Below, piece by piece: positions 14,596 through 15,897 of a stretch of DNA of 15,897 bases (its first letter is position 1; every line of letters starts with the position of its first letter). The DNA comes from Azoarcus sp. (GTDB lineage Bacteria > Pseudomonadota > Gammaproteobacteria > Burkholderiales > Rhodocyclaceae), in the NCBI GenBank assembly GCA_031258035.1, contig JAIRNL010000015.1, positions 1 through 15,897 of the forward strand, read 5' to 3'. The position numbers and the translations under genes are program-made. A model generated the notes under the pieces. The model was not told the DNA's origin. It did not search any database and saw only the letters and a list, made by a program, of their open reading frames with translations.

Positions 14596-14608
14596 GAAGG
14601 TACCTTGC
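14596..14608. promoter_or_regulatory. Operator-like palindrome 2 (AAGGTACCTT core)
   Basis: The second copy of the palindromic core lies just upstream of the -35 (about -44 to -53). Read on the minus strand it is GCAAGGTACCTTC, matching the first site's GCAAGGTACCTTG over 12 bases. Centre-to-centre spacing of the two sites is 56 bp, which would allow two dimers to flank RNA polymerase or loop the promoter. Confidence 0.7.
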
Positions 14609-14763
14609 GGGATGCCCGACCAAGGCAGCGCCGTTGGGCGAGATCTGGGCAAAAGCGGCGAGGCCGGCGTAATCCAGGATGATGGGCAGGGCACCCGGGG
14701 CAGTGGGTCGGGCCACACATCCTGGCTGCGGGCGCGGATCGCGCTGGGTTGAAGCGATTCTTT
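14609..14763. other. Spacer between divergent units with no recognised gene
   Basis: About 155 bp of GC-rich sequence between the MarR operators and the Fic promoter. It stays open in a minus-strand frame that continues antisense to the Fic gene, but it has no start, ribosome site or motif I recognise. It may be decayed coding sequence; nothing definite can be said. Confidence 0.4.
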
Positions 14764-14791
14764 TTGGATTTTCCGCAAATCGTGACATAAT
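14764..14791 (+). promoter_or_regulatory. Candidate sigma-70 promoter of the Fic-family gene
   Basis: -35-like TTGGAT (14764-14769), a 16-nt spacer and -10 CATAAT (14786-14791), in a short AT-rich stretch. The predicted start is near 14798, leaving a leader of about 39 nt before the ATG at 14837. Confidence 0.55.
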
Positions 14792-14794
14792 GCG

Positions 14795-14823
14795 CGACAG
14801 GATGTGTCGTGCTTTTGTCGTGC
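14795..14823. promoter_or_regulatory. Operator-like cluster of TGTCG half-sites at the Fic promoter
   Basis: CGACA (14795-14799) and TGTCG (14805-14809) form an inverted repeat with a 5-nt spacer over the predicted transcript start. The octamer TGTCGTGC occurs at 14805-14812 and again at 14816-14823, 11 bp apart, about one helical turn. The arrangement fits a repressor with repeated half-sites; the winged-helix domain of the downstream Fic protein is a natural but unproven candidate. Confidence 0.5.
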
Positions 14824-14836
14824 AATCGGAGATACC

Positions 14837-15897
14837 ATGAACCAGACAGCGAATGCGGGGGAGTTTGAAGCCATCCTGGCTGTGGTGGCGGAGCGCCCCG
14901 AAGGCATCGGCATCAGCGGCTTGCACGAGGCGCTTGCCGCGCGGGGCGGCCCCCTCAACCGCCGCACCCTGCAACGCAGGGTGGCGCATCTGGTGCGGGG
15001 CGGACGCCTCATCGGCGAGGGCCGCAGCGTGGCGCGCGTCTATAAAGTCCGTGCTCCCGTCCTGTACGCGCCGCCCACCGCCGTTGCGCGCGTCGCGGCG
15101 GAACCAGAGGGCGTCTATGAACTTTACGTGCCGGTCTCGGACGAGGGAGCCAGTGTCCGCGCCCTGGTCCGGCAGCCGCTGGCGCGGCGCGGCCTGGTCG
15201 GTTACGACCGGGATCTGCTCGAACACTACGAGCCCGGCGTCAGCCAATACCTCCCGGACGCGATCCGTCTCCAATTGCACGAAATCGGTCGCACGGCGGC
15301 GGCGGGACAGCCTGCCGGGACCCATGCGCGCAGCATCCTGGAGCGCCTGCTGGTGGATTTGTCCTGGGCCTCGTCGCGGCTGGAAGGCAACACTTACACC
15401 CGGCGCGACGTCCAGCGCCTGATCGCGTCCGGCACGGCTGCCGGCGACAAGGACATTCTCGAAGCCCAGATGATCCTCAACCACAAGGCCGCCGTCGAAA
15501 TGCTGGTCGAGGACATTGATGAGATCGGTCTGGACATCCTCACCTTTCGGAACCTGCATGCGGTGCTGTCGCAAAACCTGTTGCATGACGATGCCGCCTC
15601 TGGCCGTCTGCGGCGTCGGCCACTGGAAATCTCCGGCACGGTCTTCCAGCCGTCCGCGCTGCCGCAGTTCATTGAAAGCAGCTTCAGGCTCCTCCTCGAT
15701 AAAGCGCGCGCCATTTCCGATCCGTTCGAGCAGGCGTTTTTCCTCATGGTGCAGATCCCCTACCTGCAACCGTTCGTGGACGTCAACAAGCGGGTTTCCC
15801 GCCTCGGCGCCAACATTCCGCTGCTCAAACGCAACCTGTGTCCGCTGTCATTCGTGGATGTCCCCGGGATTGCCTATACGGAAGGCACCCTGGGAGT
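14837..15897 (+). CDS. Winged-helix/Fic-family protein with non-canonical Fic motif (3' end cut by the window)
   Basis: 353 residues are visible and the frame is open to the edge. Residues about 8-68 form a winged-helix DNA-binding domain (ISGLHEALAARGGPLNRRTLQRRVAHL, then the wing GRSVARVYKV). The Fic part begins around 165. SSRLEG (179-184) fits the inhibitory motif [ST]xxxE[GN], with Glu183 as the autoinhibitory residue, placing it among Fic proteins with the inhibitory helix N-terminal in the same chain. The Fic motif, usually HPFxDGNGRxxR, reads QPFVDVNKRVSR (311-322): the catalytic His is Gln and the phosphate loop is Doc-like (NKR). Canonical Fic enzymes transfer AMP to target proteins; here activity is doubtful or altered. 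The start has GGAG (14828-14831) 5 nt upstream. It is divergent from the MarR unit and may be autoregulated. Confidence 0.85.
   Translation, partial: MNQTANAGEFEAILAVVAERPEGIGISGLHEALAARGGPLNRRTLQRRVAHLVRGGRLIGEGRSVARVYKVRAPVLYAPPTAVARVAAEPEGVYELYVPVSDEGASVRALVRQPLARRGLVGYDRDLLEHYEPGVSQYLPDAIRLQLHEIGRTAAAGQPAGTHARSILERLLVDLSWASSRLEGNTYTRRDVQRLIASGTAAGDKDILEAQMILNHKAAVEMLVEDIDEIGLDILTFRNLHAVLSQNLLHDDAASGRLRRRPLEISGTVFQPSALPQFIESSFRLLLDKARAISDPFEQAFFLMVQIPYLQPFVDVNKRVSRLGANIPLLKRNLCPLSFVDVPGIAYTEGTLG

Noticed and set aside
14561..15769. A 402-codon open frame on the minus strand opposite the Fic gene
   Set aside because: It is the complement of a high-GC coding region with strong Fic and winged-helix motifs on the plus strand, and it has no family motif or ribosome site. 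It is a shadow frame.

Overview
This is a GC-rich, gene-dense stretch of what looks like a betaproteobacterial chromosome. The family is inferred, with Rhodocyclales or a close relative most likely. The support is the gene content and order: dapA directly followed by bamC, suhB divergent from trmJ, and trmJ followed by cysE, all with high-GC codon use. Most genes are conserved housekeeping or envelope genes. The two ends of the window cut through genes: mltB on the left and a Fic-family gene on the right. I see no rRNA, tRNA, CRISPR array or intact insertion sequence.

Layout. (1) 1-4917, minus strand: a tight operon read leftward, moxR (AAA+ ATPase), a DUF58 protein, a TgpA-type transglutaminase-like membrane protein and mltB (lytic transglycosylase). 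It has one 13-nt gap and two ATGA stop/start overlaps. (2) 5042-7116, plus strand: dapA (lysine/diaminopimelate synthesis) and bamC (outer-membrane protein assembly lipoprotein), closed by a strong bidirectional terminator. (3) 7231-10006, minus strand: a small Ala/Pro-rich lipoprotein, a RoxA/YcfD-type ribosomal protein hydroxylase and an HDOD-domain protein. (4) 10114-11894, minus strand: suhB-type inositol monophosphatase coupled by ATGA to a cation diffusion facilitator exporter. Divergent from it, 11947-13514 on the plus strand, are trmJ (tRNA 2'-O-methyltransferase) and cysE (serine acetyltransferase).

(5) 13511-15897 is the less ordinary end. Just after cysE lies a 123-bp dyad-rich element: 13-bp inverted ends enclosing an interrupted hairpin and a perfect 22-bp palindrome. 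A promoter-like AT-rich patch abuts it. Next, on the minus strand, comes a two-gene unit: a 99-aa Cys/His-rich protein whose 3' end overlaps a His-rich MarR-family regulator. Its promoter (TTGACC-N16-TATAAA) is bracketed by two copies of the palindrome AAGGTACCTT, which looks like an autoregulated metal- or redox-responsive switch. Last, on the plus strand, is a winged-helix/Fic protein with an intact inhibitory motif but Gln in place of the catalytic His of the Fic motif. Its predicted promoter carries three TGTCG-type half-sites around the start of transcription.

How the genes work together: the left third is cell-envelope maintenance (murein cleavage, an envelope transglutaminase-like enzyme with its ATPase, the DAP supply for peptidoglycan, and the BAM complex). 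The middle is translation and RNA quality (RoxA, TrmJ, SuhB) with metal export and cysteine synthesis. The right end is small regulatory modules. All functions come from reading motifs by eye, and no database search was possible.
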